The position numbers and the translations under genes were made by a program. DNA of 64,000 nucleotides from JAJPKK01 sp963787675. GTDB lineage: Bacteria; Pseudomonadota; Alphaproteobacteria; Rhizobiales; Xanthobacteraceae. The stretch is from the NCBI GenBank assembly GCA_963787675.1, contig CAWBDV010000003.1:1-64000 (forward strand), read 5' to 3'. This document shows, in pieces, positions 27,307 through 35,734 of this stretch (the stretch's first letter is position 1; the number at the start of each line of letters is the position of its first letter). The notes under the pieces were generated by a model. It saw nothing but the letters and a program-made list of their open reading frames with translations. It was not told the DNA's origin and did not search any database.

Positions 27307-28596
27307 TTAAGGGCTAGTATCCATTTCAACCACCACAGGATGATCGACAACGCCAACCGAAATCTCACTCGGATTCGTTGAGCTCTGAATAATCTCATCC
27401 TGTATGGGGTCGAAAACTTTCGCCTTCGTGACGCTGGCAAGAGTGAGCGTTACCATTTGCCACGGATATAGCACGGGCTCGTGCTTGGCGTAATTCCAGA
27501 TGGTCGGTTCGGCCCACAGCACCAGATCGAATACGTTGGGTGCTTTTTGCATGAGCAACGCATGCCCTTGTTTGGGCAAGGTGCCAATTTTCAGTTCAAG
27601 CTTGCCGAGAGCTACGGATGCCGTTGCGCCGGTCAGCAGACAGTTATTCAAATTGTGAAGCGCGGTCGCCGAAGGTTTGGGCGTCCCATCCGGATTGAAC
27701 AGTCCGAAATAACCCTGGTCGGGGCTGCTGGCGTCCGGAATCTTTCTATCCAGTAGTTCGTATATATAGGTGCGCTTCACGCCCGTGCTCGCGGCGTCCA
27801 TCAATGCGTCGAGAATATACTTGGCCTGCGTCGGCTGATCGACGCCGCTGACAAAAGTTGGGAGAGTTGGATAGCCGGTTTCCGTCACCACCATCGGAAG
27901 TTTTGGCGTTATTGTTTGCGATGCCTGCAGCATACCGTTCCAGTCGTAGGTTGGCGGCATGCCATAAGGTGCATAGATGTGCGCATTGCCGTCGTTGGCG
28001 TAAGCCGACACGTTTCCATACGGTTTGTATACAGCGTCTGACGCATAAGCGAGCGTGAAATCGAGGACCGCCACGCCCTTCAGATTTGGATCGCTGTGTA
28101 CCCAGTCGTAAAGTGCCTTTTGAAAGGCCAGCGTCGTTGCGACCGGCCAGCTGTTGATTTCGTTCGGCCCTTCGATCAACTCGATGGCTTCCGGATATTC
28201 TTTCGCGAAGGCGTCCAGCGATAGTGTCACGTAGGAAGCCAACGCACTGGTCGCGAAATTGAACTTATATCCGTCCTTCGCTAGTTGGTTTTCGACCACA
28301 GCCGTGTACGCCCAACTTTTGTCCGAAAAGCCGGACGATATGCCGTCGCGGATATGCCTTATGCCGGCGTATTTCAGGGCTTGTTCGACAAGGGTCGGGT
28401 TGCCATAATTGTAGGGATTGCTGTTGCCGTAGGTTGTGTGGGTGTTGACGCCGATGGAGTCGACAAATTCCGCGGTGCTGAGCGACGCGGTTTCGGTGGG
28501 GAAAGCCGAGGTTGATGCGATGGCAGGCGGGCATCCGAACGTGGCTGCGGCAAGCGTGACGACAATCCAATATGAAGCGCGCGCGCTCATCCCCAT
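27307..28596 (-). CDS. Secreted glycoside hydrolase-like protein (clan A type)
   Basis: 429 aa with a signal peptide at the N-terminus. A TIM-barrel glycosidase is suggested by IELIEGPNEIN (acid/base Glu after Asn) and MVVTETGYPT (nucleophile Glu), plus IGVNTHTTYGN near the start. About 100 C-terminal residues form a beta-rich domain. The family is probably GH39-like or a related one; substrate unknown. It lies between the fibre genes and a pseudopilin, a surface-directed neighbourhood. Confidence 0.7.
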   Translation of the reverse strand: MGMSARASYWIVVTLAAATFGCPPAIASTSAFPTETASLSTAEFVDSIGVNTHTTYGNSNPYNYGNPTLVEQALKYAGIRHIRDGISSGFSDKSWAYTAVVENQLAKDGYKFNFATSALASYVTLSLDAFAKEYPEAIELIEGPNEINSWPVATTLAFQKALYDWVHSDPNLKGVAVLDFTLAYASDAVYKPYGNVSAYANDGNAHIYAPYGMPPTYDWNGMLQASQTITPKLPMVVTETGYPTLPTFVSGVDQPTQAKYILDALMDAASTGVKRTYIYELLDRKIPDASSPDQGYFGLFNPDGTPKPSATALHNLNNCLLTGATASVALGKLELKIGTLPKQGHALLMQKAPNVFDLVLWAEPTIWNYAKHEPVLYPWQMVTLTLASVTKAKVFDPIQDEIIQSSTNPSEISVGVVDHPVVVEMDTSP

Positions 28597-28780
28597 ATAT
28601 GATCTCCTTAAAATGTATTACAATAGTGGACTAAACTATAAACACTTTGAATTAATATTTTATTAAATCAGACCCGTTGCCCTGCAATACGTGATATCCG
28701 GTCAGGTCTAATCAAAATGTGGAAACAGGTGTAATTGGCTGTTAACTTTACCGCTCGTGATTTGTAAGTGGGACCCCCCA

Positions 28781-29467
28781 ATGTATGCGAGAAGAAAATC
28801 TCTGGCTGCGGAAGCTAATACGGTGCCCCAGAGGAAATTTCACCAGCCAGTCTTTCGTCGTTACACACGCGGCTTCACTTTAACAGAAGTGGCAATTGTT
28901 CTCGGCGTTATTGGGCTTTTGCTCACCTCGATATGGAGCGCGGCTTCGACCATATATGAGAATAAGAAGATAACCGATTCTGAAACGGGAATTGTAGCAG
29001 CCGCTCAAGCGGTTCATTCTGTGTATTGGACATCCGGAGATGAGTTTCAGGGTGATGGGGCACATCACGACATTACTTTTCCCGGCATGTTCCCAACTGT
29101 CTGGGCTTGTGTGAATGGCGGCACCACATATTACCAAAACCCTTGGACCTTTGGTACGTGTAATGGTTCTTATGCGGCCGTCACGACCTTCGGCATTGGT
29201 CCATCATCCATTGTTGTTATTGAGCTAGGCGAGCTTGATGATACCGGTTGTGCGGCGCTGGCCTCCTATTTCGGACAATCCGCTGGCACCCTTAATGGGG
29301 GCCAAATTGCTGGGCTTGCCTCACTTGCGGTCGGCCCTACTTTTTCTTCTCTAGACAAACCTCACGCAATCTTGGGGACACCTGTCTGGTCGCCAGCATC
29401 AAATTGCACATGGGGAAGCACGGTGGGTGATACTGTCCAAGTATACTTCGATCTTTCACAAATGTAG
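28781..29467 (+). CDS. Type IV pilin-like / pseudopilin protein
   Basis: 228 aa from ATG 28781. The class III signal is clear: RYTRGFTLTEVAIVLGVIGL with Gly at the cleavage site, Glu at +5 and a hydrophobic helix. The long leader (about 37 residues) is unusual. The exported part is rich in Gly, Thr and paired Cys. No secretion or pilus genes are near, so it depends on machinery elsewhere. The 184-base upstream region is very AT-rich and shared with the divergent glycosidase gene. Confidence 0.75.
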   Translation: MYARRKSLAAEANTVPQRKFHQPVFRRYTRGFTLTEVAIVLGVIGLLLTSIWSAASTIYENKKITDSETGIVAAAQAVHSVYWTSGDEFQGDGAHHDITFPGMFPTVWACVNGGTTYYQNPWTFGTCNGSYAAVTTFGIGPSSIVVIELGELDDTGCAALASYFGQSAGTLNGGQIAGLASLAVGPTFSSLDKPHAILGTPVWSPASNCTWGSTVGDTVQVYFDLSQM

Positions 29468-30039
29468 AAATACGGAATCGTCGATCGACTGACATCTTAT
29501 ATTAATCTCCGGCGAATACGTCGTATCGGTTGCGCGCAAACAGACGCGTTAGATCGCGCCCGCTAGCCTGTACTGTCGCCGCTCCGCCAAACTCCGACTC
29601 GCTTTTGGCGGCGCAGGCGCTTGATCGCCATCGAACTTGCCTATGGCGTCTGCAGCATTGGTCGCTCAGTTCCCCAACGACTTTTTCGATCGATCTCGCG
29701 GCACCGCGGCTTCAGTATTTGGGTGCGCCGGCGGCTGGCGGCAGCGCGCCGCCGACGACCGCCGCGCCGCGGTCGTCGGGGCTGACGCTTATCAGGCAGC
29801 GGGCGGCGTCATCATCCGTGATTTGTTCGATGCCGAAGAAGCGTCTGCCGCTTGGATTCGTCCGTTTCCGTTGTGAGCAGAGTGCGCAAGTGCTCGATGT
29901 TGAGTATGGCCACCGTCCCGTTCATGGTGGGCCTCCGTTTAGAGCAGCATTGGACTGTGCGCCCTGTGCAAGGCAAAGTCCATTTCCGTCTACGTATAAT
30001 TCCTTAGTGGCGCGCATCGCCGATTTTCCTAGACTTTTG
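29468..30039. other. Intergenic region with a possible ParB-like remnant
   Basis: No intact gene. On the plus strand at about 29772-29860 the reading VVGADAYQAAGGVIIRDLFD resembles the C-terminal motif of plasmid-type ParB proteins. The truncated N-terminal half of a ParB-like gene is at 39163. A remnant at best. Confidence 0.35.
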
Positions 30040-30261
30040 GTGACGTTCCTCTTCTGCTGCCCTGCCACCGGGTATCAGGTCCAAGGCTGGGTCGATGACA
30101 ACCCCGAGAACGACCTCGAGACTTATCAGCCGGTGACGTGCCTTGCCTGCGGCCGGGTGCACTTGGTCAATCCAAAAGCCGGCAAAGCGCCTACTGAGGT
30201 GGCTGCTGGATCCCCTTCGCAGGTTGCAGTTGGAGCGGACGGCCCGCGGCGAGGAGCCTAA
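30040..30261 (+). CDS. Small protein with two Cys pairs, conserved type
   Basis: 73 aa from GTG 30040. FLFCCPATGYQVQGWVDD and VTCLACGRVHLVNPKAGK resemble a small zinc-ribbon-like protein family common in Bradyrhizobium. The last 25 residues look unrelated. Start uncertain; the frame is open further upstream without coding character. Confidence 0.45.
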   Translation: MTFLFCCPATGYQVQGWVDDNPENDLETYQPVTCLACGRVHLVNPKAGKAPTEVAAGSPSQVAVGADGPRRGA

Positions 30262-30301
30262 AAGGACAACCTCGACCCCGACAGCACAGATCGGAGCGGT
30301 C

Positions 30302-30481
30302 ATGCCAGATGCATCCAATAGGGCAGCTAGCTACCACGACCTCGCAGACGAATGTCTGAAGCGCTCCGAGCTTGCCTCCGACGACAACATTCGCGCGCAT
30401 TACCGTAGGATCGCCGAAAGCTATTTGGTCGTCGCACGAGCCGAACTCACGCGCGCGGAGCAAAATCGGACCCACCCATAA
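30302..30481 (+). CDS. Small conserved helical protein
   Basis: 59 aa: ASYHDLADECLKRSELASDD, then NIRAHYRRIAESYLVVARAE. This is the pattern of short two-helix proteins found in many copies in rhizobia. Function unknown. Confidence 0.5.
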   Translation: MPDASNRAASYHDLADECLKRSELASDDNIRAHYRRIAESYLVVARAELTRAEQNRTHP

Positions 30482-30592
30482 GTGCCTGTGCCCCAGTTTC
30501 GCCCAGCGGTTCGCCTGACGCACCAATACCGCATCACCTCGCAAATGTGCCGCTTGCGGTCGCGAGCCGCGACGCATATGTTTTCGCGCATC

Positions 30593-30817
30593 ATGTTGGC
30601 ATTCGATCCAACCGATTATTCAGTTGTCGTAAAGCGTAGGGCGAGCCCTCCGAAACCGTGGAGGTGGGAAATTTATCGCGCGGGGTGAGCAAACTCGATA
30701 GAGCAATCGCCGCTTTACTTCGAGGCTCCGGCGACGGCCGTTAGAGCAGGAAAAGAAGCTCTCAGGGCGCTGTTGGAGAAGCTCCGCCCCGAACTCCTGC
30801 AATCGCCGCTCGTGTGA
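30593..30817 (+). pseudogene. Small conserved protein interrupted by an in-frame TGA
   Basis: DYSVVVKRRASPPKPWRWEI is followed by YRAG and a TGA at 30686-30688. In the same frame it continues ANSIEQSPLYFEAPATAVRA, then GKEALRALLEKLRPEL to a stop at 30817. Both halves match one small rhizobial family, so a single nonsense change (for example CGA to TGA) explains it. The rest of 30818-30968 is empty. Confidence 0.6.
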
Positions 30818-30968
30818 CGGGTCGTTTCAAGAAGTGGCGGCGATTTCTTCGTTCGTTGTCATTGATTTCAATTGTCGACTACACGCAGCTCCGCTTGGAT
30901 GACCGATAATCGTGAGCTTCCCATAGTCCAAGGATCGACAAGTTCTTGCTCGGAGAGGAGACGAACAG

Positions 30969-31406
30969 ATGATGAATGCGTCGCGTCTTTTGATGGTCGG
31001 CGTCATCGTTCTGTCGGCTGCCGCCTTGGCGTCGGTCGCCTTAGCCCGCGGTGGTCGCGGGGGAGGACGAGGCTTGGGGATATCTGCAATTCTGTGCTTA
31101 AGCGGCGCTCAACTGGATCGCAGTCTTGGTACCATCGATGCGCTGATAAAGACTAGCGGCAGTCAAAAGGCAGCCCTCGATGACCTCAAGAAGGGCGTCA
31201 AGGAATATTCCGACAGTATGTCGCGCGCCTGTGGCGGCGACGTTCCTATGGATATGCCAGCAAAGCTAGCGGCGTCGGATAAGCGCCTTGAAGCCGCGCT
31301 TACGGGCATTCGTAAACTCAAGCCTCTCGCCGAAAAATTCTACGCGACGCTGAATGACGAACAGAAGACCCAAGCGAGCTTGTTTATAGACTTACCTGGC
31401 CTCTAA
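30969..31406 (+). CDS. Spy/LTxxQ-type secreted protein
   Basis: 145 aa with a signal peptide (residues 1-26, cleavage near ALARGG), a Gly/Arg-rich linker, then a helical domain. It ends FYATLNDEQKTQASLFIDLP, an LTxxQ-like motif of the Spy/CpxP group of periplasmic chaperone-like proteins. GGAGAC lies upstream. Probably periplasmic; role in envelope stress inferred. Confidence 0.7.
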   Translation: MMNASRLLMVGVIVLSAAALASVALARGGRGGGRGLGISAILCLSGAQLDRSLGTIDALIKTSGSQKAALDDLKKGVKEYSDSMSRACGGDVPMDMPAKLAASDKRLEAALTGIRKLKPLAEKFYATLNDEQKTQASLFIDLPGL

Positions 31407-31478
31407 AACCATCCGCGCGTGGATAAGCTTGGTTGCCGCAGGAGAGGGTTCCGCCATCATTCCTCCCGCTCTTTGCAC

Positions 31479-32513
31479 TCACAAGCCCAACTTAAGCAGC
31501 CGTTCCGCATTGCCGTGCGCGATTCTCTCTCTGTCTGCAGGACTGACCGGCAGCCGATCGAGGAAAGCGCGCGCACGCACCATCGACCCGTACGGATAGT
31601 CTGCTGAAAACATGATCCGATCGGCCCCGACCTCGAGCAGCAGGTCAAGGAACGTCGGAGCGAAATTAAAACCGCTAAAGGTGTAGTGGACATTTCCCCG
31701 GAGATACGAACTGATCGGACGATCGAGCTTCGTGATACGGGGAGACATCGTATCCACTCTGGACATCATGAAAGGAAGCGTCTCACCGAGGTGGCCGATA
31801 ATGAGCTGCAATTTCGGATATCGGTCGAAAACGCCGGCGAGTATGATGCGCAAAACATGCACGGCGGTTTCGATGTGCCAGCCCCAACCGGCATTGGCCA
31901 GCATGTACGTTACGCGCGGGTCAAACCCGCCGTAGGATGCGTCGACCACGGCTTGCGGTGGCTCCGTGGGGTGAAGATAGATCGGGACATTGAGCGCCTC
32001 GGCGCGGTCGAAGATCGGCCAGAAGAATTTGTCGCTCAGATAACGTCCTTGGACGTGGCCGTTGATCAGCGCGCCCTTGAACCCGCCATCGCGGACCCTA
32101 CGGTCCAGTTCTACTGCCGCCGCTTCAGGAGCCGCGGTCGGTACCGCTGCAAAGCCAGCGAAGCGGTGCGGATATTTTCGAGCCGCTTCCGCGACAAAAT
32201 CGTTTGCCTCGCGAGCGAGTTCTACTGCCTCGGCTGCAGGGAGCTGTTCGACCCCCGGAGAGGTGAGCGACAGCACCTGCATATCGATGCCTGCGGCATC
32301 CATCTCAGCGAGGCGTTTTTCTCCGACATCGCATAACTGTTCGGGCAACTGAGCGGGAAGGTCGCCGCTTGTTGCGTGTTCCATGAATGGCCGCCCTGGG
32401 CCTTTCATAAATCCCGGACTGGCGTAATGCTCTTCGAGAGTGATCGACTCGCATATGTCTATTCCTCGATCGCGGTCGCCGGGCGTGGCGTTCTCCGGGT
32501 CACGCAACCACAT
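31479..32513 (-). CDS. Amidohydrolase family protein (ACMSD-like)
   Basis: 344 aa as read. Metal-site features are ITLEEH at the N-terminus, YLHPTEPP, LIIGHLGETLPF and FSADYPYG (last Asp). These match the decarboxylase-type amidohydrolases acting on aromatic acids. The family normally starts with Met a few residues before ITLEEH. Here an ATG with GAGGAA upstream lies at 32454 but in another frame, so either the gene begins at 32513 with an extra 30-residue leader or one base was inserted near 32442. Confidence 0.8.
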   Translation of the reverse strand: MWLRDPENATPGDRDRGIDICESITLEEHYASPGFMKGPGRPFMEHATSGDLPAQLPEQLCDVGEKRLAEMDAAGIDMQVLSLTSPGVEQLPAAEAVELAREANDFVAEAARKYPHRFAGFAAVPTAAPEAAAVELDRRVRDGGFKGALINGHVQGRYLSDKFFWPIFDRAEALNVPIYLHPTEPPQAVVDASYGGFDPRVTYMLANAGWGWHIETAVHVLRIILAGVFDRYPKLQLIIGHLGETLPFMMSRVDTMSPRITKLDRPISSYLRGNVHYTFSGFNFAPTFLDLLLEVGADRIMFSADYPYGSMVRARAFLDRLPVSPADRERIAHGNAERLLKLGL

Positions 32514-32660
32514 AACCCCACACGAAACGGCGGTCGCCGAAAATGAGCGCGTCGGGAGCTGGCTAAGCGTTGAGGTGGCCGGTACCTCAGCACCCCATTT
32601 TTACGCCCACCTTGCTGGCGATCCACAAGCTAACAGCGGTCGTGACGGTCGACAGACCAG

Positions 32661-33323
32661 TCAACGTGCGCCAAACGGCATTTCAACCTTCTTGAGCATC
32701 GCGGCACATTCAGCATCCATCCCTTCCGACTCTAATTTGCGAGCCAGCGCAAGCGCTGTTTCTATCGTTTTTTCGGCTTCCGTTGCTGCCTGCCTTACGG
32801 AATCAGGAGTGGGCTGCCGGTGAAGCCGTGCGGCAGATGACTCGGGCGCACTTCCCACAACCTGCCCGTTCGCGCGCACTTGGCTTAGCAACTGCTCTAG
32901 ACGCGCGATTTCCGGACGGCACGGGCCTACCTGGGCCGCAGACGACTTGCCTGTCTGAGCTGCAGACGGCTGGCGCAAGCTCAGGAGATAGGCCACTACC
33001 TGCCTTAATTGAAAATCAGTCAGTTCGGGGTTCGGCATGCCATCGGGGTGGCTGATGTCCCGATGTGTTGTGGCCAGAAAAGTTCGAATCGTATCCGCGT
33101 TAGTGGTGCTGCGTTGCGCGATAGATTCAAACGAAGGAGCTGGCGGCCGCAGAATCGGCTCGATCGATTGATCCGGGCCGGCGATATGACAGCTTGAGCA
33201 AATGAGGGCTGTCAGGTGGTGGCCTTTCTCCACCTCATCGGAGACGCTGTTGGCCTGGGACCACGCCGTGCTCGCGAATACACCAAAAGCGAGCAGCCAA
33301 CCCGACATCATGCGAATTGCCAT
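32661..33323 (-). CDS. Secreted cytochrome c family protein
   Basis: 220 aa. A signal peptide (MMSGWLLAFGVFASTAWSQA) is followed by CSSCH (covalent haem site) and HPDGMPNPELTDFQ, whose Met is the likely axial ligand, then a long helical C-terminal extension (about 150-220). It is a periplasmic electron carrier of class I type. A 14-bp FNR/FixK-like palindrome lies 61-74 bases upstream, so induction at low oxygen is likely. Start chosen at MAIRMMSG because the longer frame upstream is out of character. Confidence 0.85.
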   Translation of the reverse strand: MAIRMMSGWLLAFGVFASTAWSQANSVSDEVEKGHHLTALICSSCHIAGPDQSIEPILRPPAPSFESIAQRSTTNADTIRTFLATTHRDISHPDGMPNPELTDFQLRQVVAYLLSLRQPSAAQTGKSSAAQVGPCRPEIARLEQLLSQVRANGQVVGSAPESSAARLHRQPTPDSVRQAATEAEKTIETALALARKLESEGMDAECAAMLKKVEMPFGAR

Positions 33324-33383
33324 GAGGAACACACTCGGAGGCTTAAGCGCACATTTCTTGTACAATACGCGCGACGTCACACA

Positions 33384-33397
33384 TTGACTTACGTCAA
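33384..33397 (-). promoter_or_regulatory. FNR/FixK-type box upstream of cytochrome c
   Basis: TTGACTTACGTCAA is a perfect palindrome with TTGA/TCAA arms and four central bases, as in FixK/FNR/DNR boxes. Its centre is 67 bases from the cytochrome c start. Confidence 0.6.
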
Positions 33398-33463
33398 AAG
33401 CCTTTGATTCTTGGATGCGGCCAATTCCGCCCTCGCAACCTCGATGATGGCCGTCTCGCTCAT
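33389..33463 (-). pseudogene. Truncated start of a gene following the HlyD-type adaptor
   Basis: An ATG overlaps the adaptor stop as ATGA and opens MSETAIIEV, a beginning typical of ABC-transporter ATPases paired with such adaptors. It runs into other sequence and stops after 24 codons. It suggests that the rest of an efflux operon was lost. Identity is inferred from context. Confidence 0.4.
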
Positions 33464-34461
33464 GACGCACCCGACGGGAGCGCTTTGAACGTTGCATCTG
33501 CCGGCATTCCGGGGACCAGCTCGTGAGTGGGATTGTCGATATCGATCTTGATCCGGTAGACCAAGGTGACGCGTTCCGCATGGGTTTCAACGCTTTTCGG
33601 CGTGAATTCCGCGGTCGATGAAATAAAGGAAACGCGGCCTTTATAGGTCTTGCCCGGATAGGTATCGGTCGTGACCACGGCCGTCTGATCAAGCCGTATC
33701 TTGCCGATGTCGGTCTCGTTGATGTAGGCGCGAAGCCAGATATGATCGAGGTCGGCAAGCGTCACCACGGGTGTGCCCGGCACCATGACCTCGCCAAGCT
33801 CCGCTTGGCGGACGGTGATCACGCCGTCGAACGGCGCCTTCAGAATGGTGTACCCGAGCACGATCCCGGCGAGCTTGAGCGCCTCTTGGGCATTGTGGAC
33901 GCTCGCGGTCGCCAGCTCGACCTGCCGTTCGGCGGATTTCACGAGCGCCTGATCTCGCTCGAGCCCTGCAGCCGATTTCTTTAGCGTTGCGCTGGCTTGG
34001 TCGCGTGCCTCAACGGTCCCGGCATTCCTCTTCACCAGATCGTCGTAGCGGGCGAACTGGATTTTGGCGAGTTCCAGATCTGCCATGTCGCTCTCGACCG
34101 TCTTGCGCGCCGCCTCGAGGTTCTGTCTGTTTGCCGCGAGTTGACGTTTCTGCACCTCAAGGGTCGTGGTGGCGATGGCGACCTGTTCGCTGTAATCGGA
34201 ATCATCCAGGCGCGCGATCAGCGTACCGGCGTTGACCCATTGACCCTCATCGAACGGCAGTTCCACAATTCGTGACTGCACGGTCTTGAAGCTGAGAACC
34301 GCCTGATGGGCCTCGATGTTGCCCGACAGCAGGATGGTCGTCGGGCCTTTCGAGCCGCTGAGCCATTGGCCGATGGAGCCGCTGAAGAAAAGCGCGATGC
34401 CGCCGACCAGCCCAATAGCAACGGCGAGATACGCAACTTTGCCTCTGCCCGGGATGATCAT
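33460..34461 (-). CDS. HlyD-family periplasmic adaptor (membrane fusion protein)
   Basis: 333 aa: an N-terminal membrane anchor (VAYLAVAIGLVGGIALFFSG), a biotinyl-lipoyl-like strand pair (GNIEAHQAVLSFK and VELPFDEGQWVNAGTLIARL), a helical hairpin rich in Gln/Ala (about 90-190) and a beta-barrel domain (DGVITVRQAELGEVMVPGTP). It would link an inner-membrane pump to an outer-membrane channel. The pump genes are missing, with only a short remnant downstream, so the protein is probably orphaned. Confidence 0.85.
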   Translation of the reverse strand: MIIPGRGKVAYLAVAIGLVGGIALFFSGSIGQWLSGSKGPTTILLSGNIEAHQAVLSFKTVQSRIVELPFDEGQWVNAGTLIARLDDSDYSEQVAIATTTLEVQKRQLAANRQNLEAARKTVESDMADLELAKIQFARYDDLVKRNAGTVEARDQASATLKKSAAGLERDQALVKSAERQVELATASVHNAQEALKLAGIVLGYTILKAPFDGVITVRQAELGEVMVPGTPVVTLADLDHIWLRAYINETDIGKIRLDQTAVVTTDTYPGKTYKGRVSFISSTAEFTPKSVETHAERVTLVYRIKIDIDNPTHELVPGMPADATFKALPSGAS

Positions 34462-34560
34462 CCTGCGCTAACCCCCCATGATCGTGAGCAATACAGGTAG
34501 GCCTTGCACCACGCAGCACTTAAGGCGTGCATGACCAGAAAAACGTTTGGATAGGTGTCT

Positions 34561-34574
34561 TTGATCGTGATCAA
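34561..34574 (-). promoter_or_regulatory. FNR/FixK-type box upstream of the HlyD-type gene
   Basis: TTGATCGTGATCAA matches TTGAT-N4-ATCAA exactly. It lies 100-113 bases upstream of the adaptor start, farther than the other boxes in this region. Confidence 0.55.
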
Positions 34575-34764
34575 CGGGCGAATGTGCCGCGCGAGATACA
34601 CATAAAGCGGGAAAGGGCACCGCGTCAGCTCGAACAAAGCCAAACAATACCCCGGACTCCGACCTGAAATTTTGCACGAGATCAATTGGCAAGGCCCGAA
34701 TCAAATTGACGTTAATGCCACCGAACATGCCACATACAAACCCGCGAGCGCGTCGGGAGCGACG

Positions 34765-34792
34765 AAAAAGCACCTGGTAAAACTTCAGGTGC
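34765..34792 (-). terminator. Rho-independent terminator of the repeat-protein gene
   Basis: On the minus strand GCACCTG pairs with CAGGTGC around a nine-base loop and is followed by TTTTT. It sits 25 bases after the stop of the gene at 34818. Confidence 0.75.
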
Positions 34793-34817
34793 CTTTCGCA
34801 GTTAGATGCCGCAGTTT

Positions 34818-35363
34818 TCAGTTACACCCGGCATTCGGCGCGGCGGCGAACCGGCTATCATGTGGGTCCCGTTGATCCGGGTTGGCCTGGGCAAAGTGGG
34901 AACTATGCGGATCGCGCGGCTCGTCCTGGGCGAAGTGCGAGCTATGCGGATCGCGCGGCTCGTCCTGGGCGAAATGCGAACTATGCGGATCGCGCGGCTC
35001 ATCCTGGGCAAAGTGCGAACTATGCGGATCGCGTGGCTCGTCCTGGGCGAAATGCGAGCTATGCGGATCGCGCGGCTCGTCCTGGGCAAAGTGCGAGCTA
35101 TGCGGATCGCGTGGCTCGTCTTGGGCAAAGTGGGAACTATGCGGATCGCGCGGCTCGTCCTGGGCAAAGTGCGAGCTATGCGGATCGCGTGGCTCGTCCT
35201 GGGCGACGCGATCAGTGTGAGGATCGCGCCGATCCGGGTCTCCCAACGGCCCCGCTTGCGCCACCTTGTCGGCACATTGCGCAGATGCGGGCACTGTAGC
35301 AAACGCGCCTGTCATAAAAGCGATGGCGGCCGTTGCCGTCAGCAGCCTAATCTTGGACTTCAT
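34818..35363 (-). CDS. Secreted tandem-repeat protein (13-residue repeats)
   Basis: 181 aa. Signal peptide at 1-29 (TATAAIAFMTGAFATVPASA). Residues 54-157 are eight perfect copies of AQDEPRDPHSSHF with degenerate copies on each side. The protein ends in Cys-Asn and has two Cys in all. The repeat is rich in Asp/Glu and His and could bind metal, but no family is recognised. It has its own terminator and a TTGAT-N4-GTCAA box 66-79 bases upstream. Opposite-strand frames are open only because the repeat is a multiple of three. Confidence 0.75.
   Translation of the reverse strand: MKSKIRLLTATAAIAFMTGAFATVPASAQCADKVAQAGPLGDPDRRDPHTDRVAQDEPRDPHSSHFAQDEPRDPHSSHFAQDEPRDPHSSHFAQDEPRDPHSSHFAQDEPRDPHSSHFAQDEPRDPHSSHFAQDEPRDPHSSHFAQDEPRDPHSSHFAQANPDQRDPHDSRFAAAPNAGCN
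34893..35204 (-). repeat. Eight 39-bp tandem repeats inside the gene
   Basis: Each unit encodes AQDEPRDPHSSHF. Units differ only at a few third-position bases (Gly/Ala codons on the other strand), so there is recent expansion with some silent drift. Copy number is likely to vary between strains. Confidence 0.9.
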
Positions 35364-35428
35364 AGTCGATCTCCTTAGAATCCGTTCCGCCCCCTATGTT
35401 TTTTTAGGTTCAACCGTAGAAACCGTCA

Positions 35429-35442
35429 TTGATCATTGTCAA
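35429..35442 (-). promoter_or_regulatory. FNR/FixK-type box upstream of the repeat-protein gene
   Basis: TTGATCATTGTCAA fits TTGAT-N4-GTCAA. Its centre is 72 bases from the start codon at 35363. Confidence 0.6.
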
Positions 35443-35659
35443 AATGATGCCAAGGGGCGAACCGAATCCGCGTACTTCTCATGGTCCGACAATGACGTCT
35501 CAATTCATAGCTGGAGCGGAGCACGTCTGACGCAAGCCGAATTGCGGATGTCTCAAAGCCAATCTATGAAGAGCGCGACGGCGATTGACGCATCCAGGTA
35601 TGCGCTTCAATCAGACCCATGTGACGAACAGCTCTTCGGGACCATTGGCTGTTAATAAA

Positions 35660-35673
35660 TTGATGATGATCAA
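35660..35673 (+). promoter_or_regulatory. FNR/FixK-type box upstream of phasin
   Basis: TTGATGATGATCAA fits TTGAT-N4-ATCAA exactly. Its centre is about 68 bases before the phasin ATG at 35735. Confidence 0.6.
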
Positions 35674-35734
35674 AGCTGCCAATAGCAATCGGGCTTTTGT
35701 TCCCTTTGGGGTGTCTGATACCGAGGAATGCGCA

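Noticed and set aside
29530..30261. Gene of 243 codons starting at 29530
   Set aside because: Only the last 70 codons look coding; the upstream part is low-complexity and has no ribosome site.
32661..33758. Longer form of the cytochrome c gene starting at 33758
   Set aside because: The upstream 145 residues are antisense-like and overlap the HlyD-type gene; a proper signal peptide starts at 33323.
34893..35204. CRISPR array
   Set aside because: The 39-bp units are contiguous without spacers and lie inside a coding frame.
34806..35378. Plus-strand repeat frames opposite the repeat protein
   Set aside because: Open only because the 39-bp unit is a multiple of three; the minus frame has the signal peptide and terminator.
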